This document shows, one piece after another, positions 1 to 7,822 of a DNA stretch of 25,961 nt. The DNA is from SHZI01 sp964391025. Lineage in GTDB: Bacteria; Pseudomonadota; Gammaproteobacteria; Steroidobacterales; GCA-2729495. The stretch lies in NCBI GenBank assembly GCA_964391025.1, contig CAYMKJ010000019.1:1-25961 (forward strand), written 5' to 3'. The notes under the pieces are model-generated. The model did no database searches. It saw only the letters and a program-made list of their open reading frames with translations, and had not been told where the DNA came from. How positions within the stretch are numbered: position 1 is the stretch's first letter; each line of letters opens with the position of its first letter. A program made the translations under genes and the position numbers.

Positions 1-93
1 TTCATTGGCTCGACCCACGTGGGCGGATACGACGACCTGGCCGCAATGGAGCGGGCGGGCAAACTGGACCTGCTGTTGCGGTCCAATTACTGA
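1..93 (+). CDS. grxC: Glutaredoxin 3, C-terminal fragment (5' truncated by window edge)
   Basis: The first 30 codons read in frame 1 to a TGA at 91-93 and give a peptide containing FIGSTHVGGYDDLAAM and ending LDLLLRSNY. This matches the end of GrxC-type glutaredoxins: the strand leading to the glutathione-binding GG, then the D-D-L helix start and a final L-D-x-L-L helix. The catalytic CxxC would lie before the window. GrxC is a small cytosolic thiol-disulfide oxidoreductase that uses glutathione. The gene sits 15 bp upstream of secB, the same grxC-secB-gpsA order found in E. coli, which supports the call. The identification rests on a short fragment plus synteny. Confidence 0.82.
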   Translation, partial: FIGSTHVGGYDDLAAMERAGKLDLLLRSNY

Positions 94-108
94 GCGACGA
101 GAGGTTTT

Positions 109-633
109 ATGGCCGAATTTTCAAGCAACGACCAGGGTGCCAACAGCAATGGAAGTAGCGCGGCGAACGGCGCCCCGGGGGAGATCTCGCGCCAGTTTAA
201 CCTGCGCCACCTCTACTTGAAGGATCTCTCCTTCGAGGCGCCCAACTCGCCGGGCATTCTCACGGAAACTGGCCTGGAGCCAGAGTTCAACCTGAACCTG
301 CGCACTTCTCATCGGGACCTGGGCAGTGGCATGTTTGAGGTCGTGCTCCACGTGAACGTGCATGGGGTCGACGGCAAGCGGACGATGTTCCTCATTGAGC
401 TGGAGCAGGCCGGCACGTTTCAGATCAGCGGCTATCCGCCCGAGGAAGCCCGAGCCATAATCGGCATCAGCTGCCCCAACGTATTGTTTCCGTACGCCCG
501 AGAAGCGGTGTCGTCCATCCTAACGCGGGGCAGCTTTTCGCAACTGCTGCTGAAGCCCATCGATTTCGCGGCGCTCTTTGCCCAGGCCCAGGCCAATCGC
601 GCAGCCGGTCCTGCGCCGACCGGCCAGGCCTAG
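109..633 (+). CDS. secB: Protein-export chaperone SecB
   Basis: A 174-residue protein of the SecB family, the tetrameric cytosolic chaperone that keeps preproteins unfolded and hands them to SecA for Sec export. Family signatures are visible: YLKDLSFEAPNSP near residues 36-48, the FEVVLHVNV strand, and CPNVLFPYAREAVSSILTRGSFSQLLLKPIDF near residues 125-155. It is about 20 residues longer than E. coli SecB. The extra length is a Ser/Asn/Gly-rich N-terminal tail of about 28 residues and an Ala/Pro-rich C-terminal tail. The ATG is preceded by a GAGAGG ribosome-binding sequence at a reasonable distance. It follows grxC by 15 bp and precedes gpsA by 21 bp, so the three probably share a transcript. 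Confidence 0.97.
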   Translation: MAEFSSNDQGANSNGSSAANGAPGEISRQFNLRHLYLKDLSFEAPNSPGILTETGLEPEFNLNLRTSHRDLGSGMFEVVLHVNVHGVDGKRTMFLIELEQAGTFQISGYPPEEARAIIGISCPNVLFPYAREAVSSILTRGSFSQLLLKPIDFAALFAQAQANRAAGPAPTGQA

Positions 634-654
634 CGACGCACAGTTCATCACTGG

Positions 655-1665
655 ATGACGCCCGCCTTCGAAGCCTCGCCGATCGCCGTTCTGGGTGCCG
701 GATCCTGGGGCACGGCCCTCGCGGTGCAACTCGCCCGGAGCGGCCAGCCCGTCACGTTATGGGGCCGGAACGCCGGTGATCTGCAGGACCTCGCCAGGCA
801 TCGCACCAATCGTCGCTACCTGCCCGGCATCACCCTGCCGGAGAGCGTGCAGCCGGATCCCGACCTGCGGAGTGTGGTGCGGGCCCATCGTGAATTGCTG
901 GTGTGCGTACCCAGCCACGCCTTCCGGTCCACTCTGGGGGCAATCCGGCCCGATCTTGCGGCGGGTGTGCGCGTGGCCTGGGCCACCAAGGGCTTCGAGC
1001 AGAGCACGGGTCGCCTGCCCCATGAAGTCGCTGCGGATGAACTCGGCAGCAACGTGCCGGTAGCTGTGCTGTCGGGCCCGACGTTCGCCCGGGAAGTCGG
1101 GGCGGGCCTCCCGACGGCAATGACCGTGGCCGCCAGCGACCCTGCATTCGCCGCCGCTCTTGCGGCCAGGCTGTCAGACCGGATGTTCCGGGCCTACACC
1201 TCCGACGACATGCTTGGCGTGGAGGTCGGCGGCGCCGTGAAGAATGTGCTCGCCATCGGCGCCGGCATTTCGGATGGTCTCGGCTTTGGCGCCAACACGC
1301 GCATCGCGCTGATCACCCGCGGCCTCGTCGAGATGACGCGGCTGGGCACTGCACTTGGCGCCCGGGCAGCGACCTTCATGGGCCTGTCGGGCATGGGCGA
1401 CCTTGTACTGACCTGTACCGACGACCAGTCACGCAACCGGCGCTTCGGTCTTGCAATCGCCCGCGGCGAGACCCCGTCGGATGCCGCGCGCAGCATCGGC
1501 CAGGTGGTCGAGGGTCAGTTCGCGGCCAGCGCCGTTCGATCCGTGGCACGCCGGCTGAACCTGGAGATGCCGATCTGCGAACAGGTCTACCGGGTGCTGG
1601 AACAGAATGTGTCGCCACAGGACGCCGTCATGGCGCTGATGGCACGGGCCCTTAAGCCCGAGTAA
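655..1665 (+). CDS. gpsA: NAD(P)H-dependent glycerol-3-phosphate dehydrogenase
   Basis: A 336-residue cytosolic enzyme that reduces dihydroxyacetone phosphate to sn-glycerol 3-phosphate, the backbone precursor for phospholipids. The N-terminal Rossmann nucleotide-binding motif GAGSWG is at residues 14-19. The family segments TKGF (111-114) and SGPTFA (140-145) follow, and the catalytic lysine is in GGAVKNVLAIGAG (Lys196). Downstream, GANTRIALITRG is the conserved substrate-binding helix. Length is normal for the family. The ATG at 655 puts the Rossmann motif about 10 residues from the N terminus, as expected, although no strong Shine-Dalgarno sequence is visible. It is the last gene of the grxC-secB-gpsA run and converges on trmL with a 27-bp gap that contains no clear terminator. 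Confidence 0.97.
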   Translation: MTPAFEASPIAVLGAGSWGTALAVQLARSGQPVTLWGRNAGDLQDLARHRTNRRYLPGITLPESVQPDPDLRSVVRAHRELLVCVPSHAFRSTLGAIRPDLAAGVRVAWATKGFEQSTGRLPHEVAADELGSNVPVAVLSGPTFAREVGAGLPTAMTVAASDPAFAAALAARLSDRMFRAYTSDDMLGVEVGGAVKNVLAIGAGISDGLGFGANTRIALITRGLVEMTRLGTALGARAATFMGLSGMGDLVLTCTDDQSRNRRFGLAIARGETPSDAARSIGQVVEGQFAASAVRSVARRLNLEMPICEQVYRVLEQNVSPQDAVMALMARALKPE

Positions 1666-1692
1666 TTGGCCCGAATAGCTGGCTTGCGACAG

Positions 1693-2148
1693 TCAGACGA
1701 ACCCCTGCTGGCGCCAGGCTTCGTAGAGCACCACCGCCGCGGCGTTCGCCAGGTTCAGGCTGCGTGCGCTCGTGCGCATGGGGATGCGCAGAACCAGATC
1801 TTCGGGCAGCGACGCCAGCACTTCTGCAGGCAGGCCGCCACTTTCGGAGCCCAGCAGGAACGCATCGCCCCGCACAAATACCGGGTCCGAGTGGGCCCGG
1901 GTGCCGCGGGTGGAGATGGCAAATACCCGCGGCTGCCTGAGGCTTCCGAGGCAGTCCGCCAGGCTGTCGTGCTGCCGGACCGTAGCCCATTCGTGGTAGT
2001 CGAGGCCAGCACGGCGCAATTGTGCGTCTTCGAGGCTGAAACCCAGCGGTTTGACCAGATGGAGTGCGGTCCCGGTATTAGCGCAGAGGCGTATGATATT
2101 CCCCGTGTTCGGAGGAATTTCCGGGCGAAACAGAATCAGATTGAACAC
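1693..2148 (-). CDS. trmL: tRNA (cytidine(34)-2'-O)-methyltransferase TrmL (SPOUT family)
   Basis: A 151-residue SPOUT (SpoU-TrmD) methyltransferase that 2'-O-methylates the wobble nucleotide of certain leucine tRNAs using S-adenosylmethionine. Family motifs are clear: the N-terminal strand FNLILFRPEIPPNTGNIIRLCANTG, then GSESGGLP in the knot region near residues 98-105, and the C-terminal IPMRTSARSLNLANAAAVVLYE, which forms the trefoil knot and cofactor pocket. The open frame continues upstream to 2604, but homology begins exactly at the GTG at 2148, which gives the usual family N terminus. That start lies only 4 bp from the proposed GTG start of the divergent pyrD. The gene converges on gpsA. 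Length is typical of TrmL. Confidence 0.93.
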   Translation of the reverse strand: MFNLILFRPEIPPNTGNIIRLCANTGTALHLVKPLGFSLEDAQLRRAGLDYHEWATVRQHDSLADCLGSLRQPRVFAISTRGTRAHSDPVFVRGDAFLLGSESGGLPAEVLASLPEDLVLRIPMRTSARSLNLANAAAVVLYEAWRQQGFV

Positions 2149-2152
2149 AGCC

Positions 2153-3145
2153 GTGTCTCCAGCCCTTCCCGCCAACTCCGCCCTCCTCGCTACCACGTTC
2201 TGCGGGCTGAAGTTCGCCTCGCCCATCGTCCTGCTGTCGGGTTGCGTGGGGTTCGGTGAAGAATACACACGCGTGGCTGGCTTCTCGAACCGGGACGCTG
2301 GCGCGATCGTTTTAAAGGGCACCACGCTGCAGCCCAGGCTGGGTAATGAGCCGCATCGGATCGCCGAGACGCCGATGGGCATGCTAAACGCCATCGGCTT
2401 GCAGAATCCCGGGGTCGATGCCGTTGTCAGCCGGATTCTTCCTGGACTGGATTTCAGCGAAACTCGTTTCATCGCAAATGCCTGCGGCTCCACGATCGAG
2501 GAATATGTGGAGGTCTGCCGGCGCTTCGACAACTCGCCGATTGATGCCATCGAGATCAACATCAGTTGCCCGAACGTGAAGGAAGGCGGCGTGGCCTTTG
2601 GCAACTACCCGGACGTGTCGGCCCGGGTGGTGGCCGCCTGCCGGCAGGCGACGAAGAAGCCGCTCATTACCAAGCTCTCCCCGAATCAGACGGACATCCG
2701 GGAGAATGCCCGCCGCTGCATCGAGGCTGGCACAGACGCTTTTGCCGTCATCAACACACTCACCGGCATGACCGTGGATATCGAGAAGCGCCGGCCGGTA
2801 CTGGCCAATATCCAGGGCGGGCTGTCTGGACCGGCCATCAAGCCCATTGCCCTGCTCAAGACCTGGCAGGTGTACCAGGAAGCCCGTCCCCACAAGGTGC
2901 CGATCATTGGCCAGGGCGGGATCACGACCGCCAGGGACGCGCTGGAGTTCCTGATCGCCGGCGCCTCGGCGGTTGGCATCGGCACCGCGCTCTTCTACGA
3001 CCCACTGGTGTGCACCAAGATCAACGCTGGCATTGCGGATTACCTCCGCTGGCAGCGCGTCGCAAACGTGGGCAACCTGGTGGGCACACTGGCCACGGAC
3101 AGCGCGCTGGAGGTGGGCGCGGCTGCGGCTGGTGCAGCTGGCTAA
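2153..3145 (+). CDS. pyrD: Dihydroorotate dehydrogenase, class 1B (PyrDB)-like
   Basis: A TIM-barrel flavoprotein of about 330 residues that oxidises dihydroorotate to orotate in pyrimidine synthesis. The sequence follows the class 1 (cytosolic) pattern: SGCVGFGEEY near residues 29-38, KGTTLQPRLGN with the FMN-contacting lysine at 55, TPMGMLNAIGLQNPG, and INISCPNVKEGG with Cys139 as catalytic base. Class 2 enzymes, usual in Gammaproteobacteria, have serine there. FMN phosphate binding is shown by IIGQGGI and GIGTALFYDP. Class 1B enzymes normally pair with an Fe-S/FAD subunit, PyrK, which is not in this window. The GTG at 2153 is chosen because homology begins about 10 residues later. Upstream in-frame options are TTG 2141, GTG 2105 and ATG 2093; the last has a better ribosome-binding sequence but would run 56 bp into trmL. 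Confidence 0.88.
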   Translation: MSPALPANSALLATTFCGLKFASPIVLLSGCVGFGEEYTRVAGFSNRDAGAIVLKGTTLQPRLGNEPHRIAETPMGMLNAIGLQNPGVDAVVSRILPGLDFSETRFIANACGSTIEEYVEVCRRFDNSPIDAIEINISCPNVKEGGVAFGNYPDVSARVVAACRQATKKPLITKLSPNQTDIRENARRCIEAGTDAFAVINTLTGMTVDIEKRRPVLANIQGGLSGPAIKPIALLKTWQVYQEARPHKVPIIGQGGITTARDALEFLIAGASAVGIGTALFYDPLVCTKINAGIADYLRWQRVANVGNLVGTLATDSALEVGAAAAGAAG

Positions 3146-3231
3146 CTGTCAAATCTAGTGTTTATATGGTGTTCTTTAGTGGCGATATCTTATTTGCCTT
3201 TAAGAACAAATAGATAGGCCGGTCCCCGCGA
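3146..3231. other. AT-rich intergenic patch between convergent pyrD and ntrC, with small inverted repeats
   Basis: About 65 bases here are much more AT-rich than the neighbouring genes. Two overlapping short inverted repeats are visible: TATTTG/CAAATA at 3191-3196 and 3207-3212, and GTTCTT/AAGAAC at 3171-3176 and 3202-3207. They are mutually exclusive structures. The position between two stop codons suggests a weak bidirectional transcription stop, but neither stem is GC-rich and neither has a U-tract. No gene is seen. Confidence 0.4.
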
Positions 3232-4635
3232 CTATTTCAGACCGTGCTCCCGGATCTTCCGGGCCAGCGTATTTCGCCCCCAGCCAAGCAGCTTCGCGGC
3301 GTCCTGCCGGTGTCCCCGGGCATGGGCCAGAGCCACTTTTATCAGGGTGCGTTCGAACTCCGGAAGAGCCGAGTCGAGCAACGGCTTGCTGTCGTTGTCC
3401 TGCAGCGCGCCCTCGGCCCAGCGCGACAGTCGCAGCGACCAGTCGGCTGAACTGGATTGACTGCCGGCCTGGCCGCCGAGCTCATTGGGAATGTCTTCCA
3501 GGCGGATCTCGGAGCCAGGGGCCGTGACGGTCAGGCGCCGGCAGGCATTGACCAGTTGACGCACATTGCCCGGCCAGTCGAAGCGCGCGAGCAGGCTGAG
3601 CGCTTCCGGTGCCAGGCGCTTCGGCGGTGTACCCAGTTCCCGGGCCGCCTCCTTCAGGTAGTAGTCGAGCAGCAGCGGAACGTCGTCGCGCCGTTCCCGC
3701 AGCGGCGGGGCAACGATGTGCATGACGTTCAGCCGGTGGAAAAGATCCTCGCGGAATTTCCCGGACTGGACAGCTGCCGTCAGCTCCTGGTTGGTAGCGG
3801 CAATCACCCGGACGTCCACCCGAATAGGGACCTGGCCGCCCACCCGATAAAACTCGCCCTCGGCCAGGACGCGCAGGAGGCGGGTCTGCAGCGCAGGCGA
3901 CATGTCGCCGATCTCGTCGAGAAACAGCGTGCCCCCGTCGGCCTGTTCGAAGCGTCCGATCCGGCGGTTGTCGGCGCCCGTGAACGCCCCGCGCTCGTGA
4001 CCGAACAGCTCGGACTCGAGCAGCTCGGAGGCGATGGCCGTGGTATTGAGTGCGATGAAGGGTTTCTGGGCCCGGGGACTGTGCACATGCAAGGCCCGGG
4101 CTACCAGCTCCTTGCCCGTTCCCGACTCGCCTGTAATGAGCACGGCCATGCTTGAGCGTGACAGGCGGCCGATGGTTCGGAACACCTCCTGCATGGCCGG
4201 CGCACGGCCGATCATCGCTGGCACCGTCCGGTCAGCTTCCACCTGCCGTCCAGGGATGCGCGTACCGAAGCGTCCGGCACGACGGACCAGCGCCACAGCG
4301 TCGTCCACGTCGAAAGGCTTGGGCAGGTATTCGAACGCCCCGCCCTGGTAGGCCGCCACGGCACTATCCAGGTCTGCGTGGGCGGTGATCACGATGATCG
4401 GGAACGAGTAACCGTCCCGGACCAGCCGGCGCAGGGCTTCCATGCCGTCTGTGCCAGGCATGCGCACGTCGGAGATGAGAACGTCAGGCTGCTCGGCCTT
4501 CAGCGCTGCGAAAAGACTGTCGGCCGACTCGAAGGTACGGGTATTCATGCCCTCGTTGTTCAGCGCCCGGTCGAGCACCCAGCGCACGGAGGCGTCATCA
4601 TCCACAACCCACACCGAGAGTTGGCGGGTGCTCAT
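3232..4635 (-). CDS. ntrC: Nitrogen regulation response regulator NtrC (NR-I), sigma-54 activator
   Basis: A 467-residue sigma-54-dependent activator with the full three-domain layout. The receiver domain (about 1-120) has the acidic cluster DDD at 12-14, phosphorylation site Asp56 in LISDVRMP, and Lys106. The AAA+ domain has Walker A GESGTGKE at 169-176, the sigma-54 contact loop GAFTGA at 216-221, and Walker B LFLDEIGD. The C terminus is a Fis-type helix-turn-helix ending GHRQDAAKLLGWGRNTLARKIREHGLK. When phosphorylated by NtrB under nitrogen limitation, it activates glnA and other nitrogen genes. Its ATG overlaps the ntrB stop by 4 bp, implying translational coupling. A candidate NtrC site and a sigma-54 promoter lie upstream of the neighbouring glnA. 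Confidence 0.97.
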   Translation of the reverse strand: MSTRQLSVWVVDDDASVRWVLDRALNNEGMNTRTFESADSLFAALKAEQPDVLISDVRMPGTDGMEALRRLVRDGYSFPIIVITAHADLDSAVAAYQGGAFEYLPKPFDVDDAVALVRRAGRFGTRIPGRQVEADRTVPAMIGRAPAMQEVFRTIGRLSRSSMAVLITGESGTGKELVARALHVHSPRAQKPFIALNTTAIASELLESELFGHERGAFTGADNRRIGRFEQADGGTLFLDEIGDMSPALQTRLLRVLAEGEFYRVGGQVPIRVDVRVIAATNQELTAAVQSGKFREDLFHRLNVMHIVAPPLRERRDDVPLLLDYYLKEAARELGTPPKRLAPEALSLLARFDWPGNVRQLVNACRRLTVTAPGSEIRLEDIPNELGGQAGSQSSSADWSLRLSRWAEGALQDNDSKPLLDSALPEFERTLIKVALAHARGHRQDAAKLLGWGRNTLARKIREHGLK

Positions 4636-5687
4636 GCGGCCTCCGGGGCGGACGTGCCGAAAGGCAGGCGCACCACAAAAATAGTCTTGCCCGGCCGCGA
4701 CTGATATTCGATCAGGCCACCGTGTCGGCTCACCAGGTCTTGGGAAATCGGCAGGCCGAGGCCCGTGCCATCGGAGCGTCCCGTGACGAGCGGGTAGAAA
4801 ATTGACTCGGCAAGGTCCGCCGGAACACCGGGTCCATTGTCCTCGATTTCTATACTGAGGACGAGCTTGTGCCGGACAGCGCCGATCGGGAAGTTCGTAA
4901 GGGCCCGGGTGCGAAACAGGATGTGACCATCCGGCGCGATGGACTGAATGGCATTGCGGGCGATGTTGAGCAGGGCCTGCATGAGCTGAGCCGGATCTGC
5001 GGACAGCAGGGGCAAGCTGGGATCATAGTCGCGAAACAACTGGACACCTTCCTGGCGCTCGCTCGCAATCAGCGCCACAACCCGCTCCAACACTTCGTGC
5101 ACATTCACATCCTGGCGTTGTGGGCGGCGCACCGGTCCGAGCAGGCTATCCGTCAGGGAAGTCAGGCGATCCGCTTCGCCGATAATGATCCGCGTGAACT
5201 CGCGTAGTTCCGGTGTCGGCAGCTCCCGTTCGAGCAGTTGCGCGGCGCCCCGCAGGCCGCCGAGGGGATTACGAATCTCGTGGGCGAGCTGCAGGATCAT
5301 GCGCCGGCTCGCGTCCCGCTGATTGATGAGGGCGTGCTCCCGATCGATCTGGCGCCACTGCGTGGCATCCGACAATTCGACGATCACGCGACGGCCCGGT
5401 CCACGAAGTGGCGATATGTAGCAGGCCACTTCCATTGGGTTCTCACTCTTGTGGGCCACCGTGATGCTGACCAGCTGGCCAAAGATCTCGCCTTCCGCGG
5501 CCGCTCGGCGCAGCAGGTCCTCCACAGTACGCAGGCCGGGCAGCAGCGACTGGAGGGTACGGCCGAGGCTGGCCCGGCCACTGACGCCAAGCAGATCTTC
5601 GGCACCGGCATTGAGATAGATGAGCGTGCCGTCAGGATCGACAATCAGGACGGCGGTGGCGAGACTGCTGAGAATGTCCCCCGGCAG
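4632..5687 (-). CDS. glnL: Nitrogen regulation sensor histidine kinase NtrB (NR-II); start codon unresolved
   Basis: A cytosolic PAS-domain histidine kinase/phosphatase that controls NtrC phosphorylation in response to GlnB (PII). The PAS region starts at ILSSLATAVLIVDPDGTLIYLN, which aligns with the N terminus of E. coli NtrB (ILNSLINSILLID). The H-box is LAHEIRNPLGGLRGAAQLL, with RDYDPSLP, the N-box NIARNAIQS, DNGPGVP and GTGLGLPIS following. The start is a real problem: from 5972 down to 5526 the frame has no ATG, GTG or TTG. The first upstream ATG (5975) lies deep inside the DUF4124 gene and would add about 95 unrelated residues; the first internal GTG (5525) would delete half the PAS domain. 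I place the end at a CTG (5687) only as a marker; ATT 5675 is another option. The kinase core is certain. Confidence 0.9.
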   Translation of the reverse strand: MPGDILSSLATAVLIVDPDGTLIYLNAGAEDLLGVSGRASLGRTLQSLLPGLRTVEDLLRRAAAEGEIFGQLVSITVAHKSENPMEVACYISPLRGPGRRVIVELSDATQWRQIDREHALINQRDASRRMILQLAHEIRNPLGGLRGAAQLLERELPTPELREFTRIIIGEADRLTSLTDSLLGPVRRPQRQDVNVHEVLERVVALIASERQEGVQLFRDYDPSLPLLSADPAQLMQALLNIARNAIQSIAPDGHILFRTRALTNFPIGAVRHKLVLSIEIEDNGPGVPADLAESIFYPLVTGRSDGTGLGLPISQDLVSRHGGLIEYQSRPGKTIFVVRLPFGTSAPEAA

Positions 5688-5716
5688 GGGCGCCGGATCG
5701 GCGCTTTTAGTTGCCG

Positions 5717-6241
5717 CTAGGACCCCGGGTTGCGGATTGCCGTCTGACGCACGAAGAACCGGCTCATCGGGCTCGCGACCAGCGTCCGCCCCGATGCGTC
5801 CGTCACTTCGACCCGCAGGGAGTGTTCGCCGCGGAACACCTCCGAGAATCGTGTCTGGGTGGCCCCCGGGTCCGCCGCCGCCATCCGGCCATCCAGGTAG
5901 AACTGCAGGACGTGCCCGGGCTGAAGCGCTGGCTGCACCGACGCCGCGACGTCCAGCTGGCCCCCAATATTCCACAGTACCTGTTCCTGCGCCGGGCTCG
6001 TAATGGTCAGAGACTGGTAACTAAGGACGGGTGCCGGTGTCTCGTCCTCGGGAGCTTGCGGGCTGACGGTCGGAGTGTTGCCATTAGTCGAGCCGCTGGC
6101 GGGAGGGCTGACGGTGATAGTGATCCGTTCCGCGCCCGGCTGCGGCTGGTCCGAAAAGTGCGCCTGACCGTCGGCATCGACCCATCGATAGACGTCGGTA
6201 GCACCCAGTGCCAGGGCGAGAAAAGCGAATAAAGCCTGCAT
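5717..6241 (-). CDS. DUF4124 domain-containing exported protein
   Basis: A protein of about 174 residues with a signal-like N terminus (MQALFAFLALALGATDV) followed by the DUF4124 core YRWVDADGQAHFSDQPQPGAE, a small domain of unknown function common in proteobacterial envelope proteins. The rest has a Pro/Ser/Thr-rich linker and a beta-rich C-terminal segment (QFYLDGRMAAADPG, HSLRVEVTDASGR) that resembles an Ig-like fold. An upstream ATG at 6298 would put a charged stretch before the signal peptide, so 6241 is preferred; a GGGAGG lies 12 bases before it. It stands between glnA and ntrB, an arrangement also known in Pseudomonas, suggesting co-transcription with the nitrogen operon. Its role there is unknown. 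Confidence 0.8.
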   Translation of the reverse strand: MQALFAFLALALGATDVYRWVDADGQAHFSDQPQPGAERITITVSPPASGSTNGNTPTVSPQAPEDETPAPVLSYQSLTITSPAQEQVLWNIGGQLDVAASVQPALQPGHVLQFYLDGRMAAADPGATQTRFSEVFRGEHSLRVEVTDASGRTLVASPMSRFFVRQTAIRNPGS

Positions 6242-6279
6242 CCGAGAAGCATACCCTCCCGCCCTGGGAGCAACCAGCC

Positions 6280-6302
6280 CCCGGCGCACAGTGCGCACCG
6301 GG
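6280..6302 (-). terminator. GC-rich hairpin after glnA (possible attenuator)
   Basis: CCCG-GCGCA, loop CAG, TGCGC then CGGG, giving a 9-bp stem interrupted by a 2-base bulge. It lies 20 bp beyond the glnA stop and before the DUF4124 gene. There is no U-tract, so full Rho-independent termination is doubtful. A partial stop lowering ntrBC expression relative to glnA would fit the locus, but this is inference. Confidence 0.35.
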
Positions 6303-6322
6303 CGCTGCCGACTGCCGTTATG

Positions 6323-7735
6323 TCAGAGGCTGTAATACAGCTCAAACTCGATCGGGTGCGTGGCCATCCGGATCCGGGTGACCTCGGCCATCTTCAGCGA
6401 AATGTACGCGTCGATCAGGTCATCGCTGAATACATTGCCGGCCTTCAGGAAATCCCGATCCTTGTCAAGGGACTCGAGTGCCTGCTCGAGTGAGAAGCAG
6501 ACCTTCGGAATCTTCGCATCCTCCTCGGGCTTCAGATCGTAGAGGTCCTTGTCCATCGGGTCGCCGGGGTTGATCTTGTTCTGGATGCCATCGAGTCCGG
6601 CCATCATCATGCCCGCAAAAGCGAAGTACGGATTTGCCGTGTTGTCCGGGAAACGCACTTCGATGCGACGGCCCTTCGGGTTGGAGATGAACGGAATACG
6701 GATCGACGCGGAGCGATTACGGGCGGAGTAGGCCAGCATCACCGGCGCCTCAAAGCCGGGCACCAGGCGTTTGTAGCTGTTGGTGCTGGGATTGGTCAGC
6801 GCGTTGATCGCCTTGGCGTGCTTCATGATGCCGCCGATGTAGTAAAGCGCCGTCTGGGACAGGCCGCCGTACAGGTCACCGGTGAACAGGTTCTTGCCGC
6901 CCTTCGCCAGGGACTGGTGCACGTGCATGCCGCTGCCGTTATCGCCAACCAGGGGCTTCGGCATGAACGTGGACGTCTTGCCGTAGGCATGCGCCACGTT
7001 CTGCACCACGTACTTGAGGATCTGAACCTGGTCGCCCTTCTGCACCAGGCTGCCGAACTTCACGCCGATTTCGCACTGGCCCGCAGTGGCAACCTCGTGG
7101 TGGTGGACTTCCACGCCAAGACCCATCTCTTCAAGAGTCAGGCACATCTGCGAGCGGATGTCCTGCAGGGAATCCACCGGCGGTACGGGGAAGTAACCAC
7201 CCTTGATGCCGGGACGGTGGCCGGTGTTGCCGTTCTCGAATTTCTTACCCGAATTCCAGGCGCCCTCATCAGAATCGATCCGGTAAAACGAGCCGTTCAT
7301 GTCGGCGCCGTAGCGCACGTCGTCGAAAATGAAGAACTCGTTCTCCGGGCCGAAAAAGGCCTGGTCCGCTATACCCGTGGACTTGAGGTACGCCTCGGCG
7401 CGCTTGGCCGTCATGCGCGGGCAGCGACCATAGCCCTGCATCGTGGAGGGCTCGTAGACGTCACACCGGATGTTGACGGTGGTGTCTTCCATGAAGGGAT
7501 CGACGACGAGGGTGGTCGCGTCAGGCATCAGCACCATGTCGGATTCCTGAATGCCCTTCCAGCCGGCAATCGAGGAACCGTCGAACATCTTGCCGTCTTC
7601 AAAGAAGCTGGCATCGACAGTGTGGGTGGGAATGGTCAGATGCTGCTCCTTGCCGCGCGTGTCGGTAAAGCGCAGATCAACGAACTTGGCCTCTTTCTCC
7701 TTGAGGAGATTCAGGGCATTGGCAGGCGTGGTCAT
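6323..7735 (-). CDS. glnA: Type I (beta) glutamine synthetase
   Basis: A 470-residue dodecameric enzyme that condenses glutamate and ammonia to glutamine with ATP. Visible features are FDGSSIAGWKGIQESDM (substrate side), the metal-site segments FFGPENEFFIFD and HHHEVATAGQCEIG, the ATP-site region KPLVGDNGSGMHVHQS, and NRSASIRIPF with the catalytic arginines. Near residue 398, MDKDLYDLKPEE holds the tyrosine that GlnE adenylylates in the beta subtype, so covalent control is likely. The ATG has a good AGGAG ribosome-binding site. The upstream sigma-54 promoter and NtrC-like site indicate nitrogen-controlled transcription. It heads the minus-strand run glnA, DUF4124, ntrB, ntrC. Confidence 0.98.
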   Translation of the reverse strand: MTTPANALNLLKEKEAKFVDLRFTDTRGKEQHLTIPTHTVDASFFEDGKMFDGSSIAGWKGIQESDMVLMPDATTLVVDPFMEDTTVNIRCDVYEPSTMQGYGRCPRMTAKRAEAYLKSTGIADQAFFGPENEFFIFDDVRYGADMNGSFYRIDSDEGAWNSGKKFENGNTGHRPGIKGGYFPVPPVDSLQDIRSQMCLTLEEMGLGVEVHHHEVATAGQCEIGVKFGSLVQKGDQVQILKYVVQNVAHAYGKTSTFMPKPLVGDNGSGMHVHQSLAKGGKNLFTGDLYGGLSQTALYYIGGIMKHAKAINALTNPSTNSYKRLVPGFEAPVMLAYSARNRSASIRIPFISNPKGRRIEVRFPDNTANPYFAFAGMMMAGLDGIQNKINPGDPMDKDLYDLKPEEDAKIPKVCFSLEQALESLDKDRDFLKAGNVFSDDLIDAYISLKMAEVTRIRMATHPIEFELYYSL

Positions 7736-7822
7736 GTCGGCTCCTTGCGGTATTGGAGAAACAGGGTAGCTGCGGGATTATCGTTCTCAACGCTGAGTAT
7801 CAGCAGCAGCGCGCTATGCTAT

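Noticed and set aside
346..361. CACGTG-centred sequence in secB resembling parS
   Set aside because: Only about 12 of 16 positions match and the outer half is wrong; the codons fit the SecB strand FEVVLHVNV. Likely chance.
5688..5975. N-terminal extension of NtrB from ATG 5975
   Set aside because: Gly/Arg/Pro-rich, matches nothing in NtrB proteins, and lies out of frame on the DUF4124 gene.
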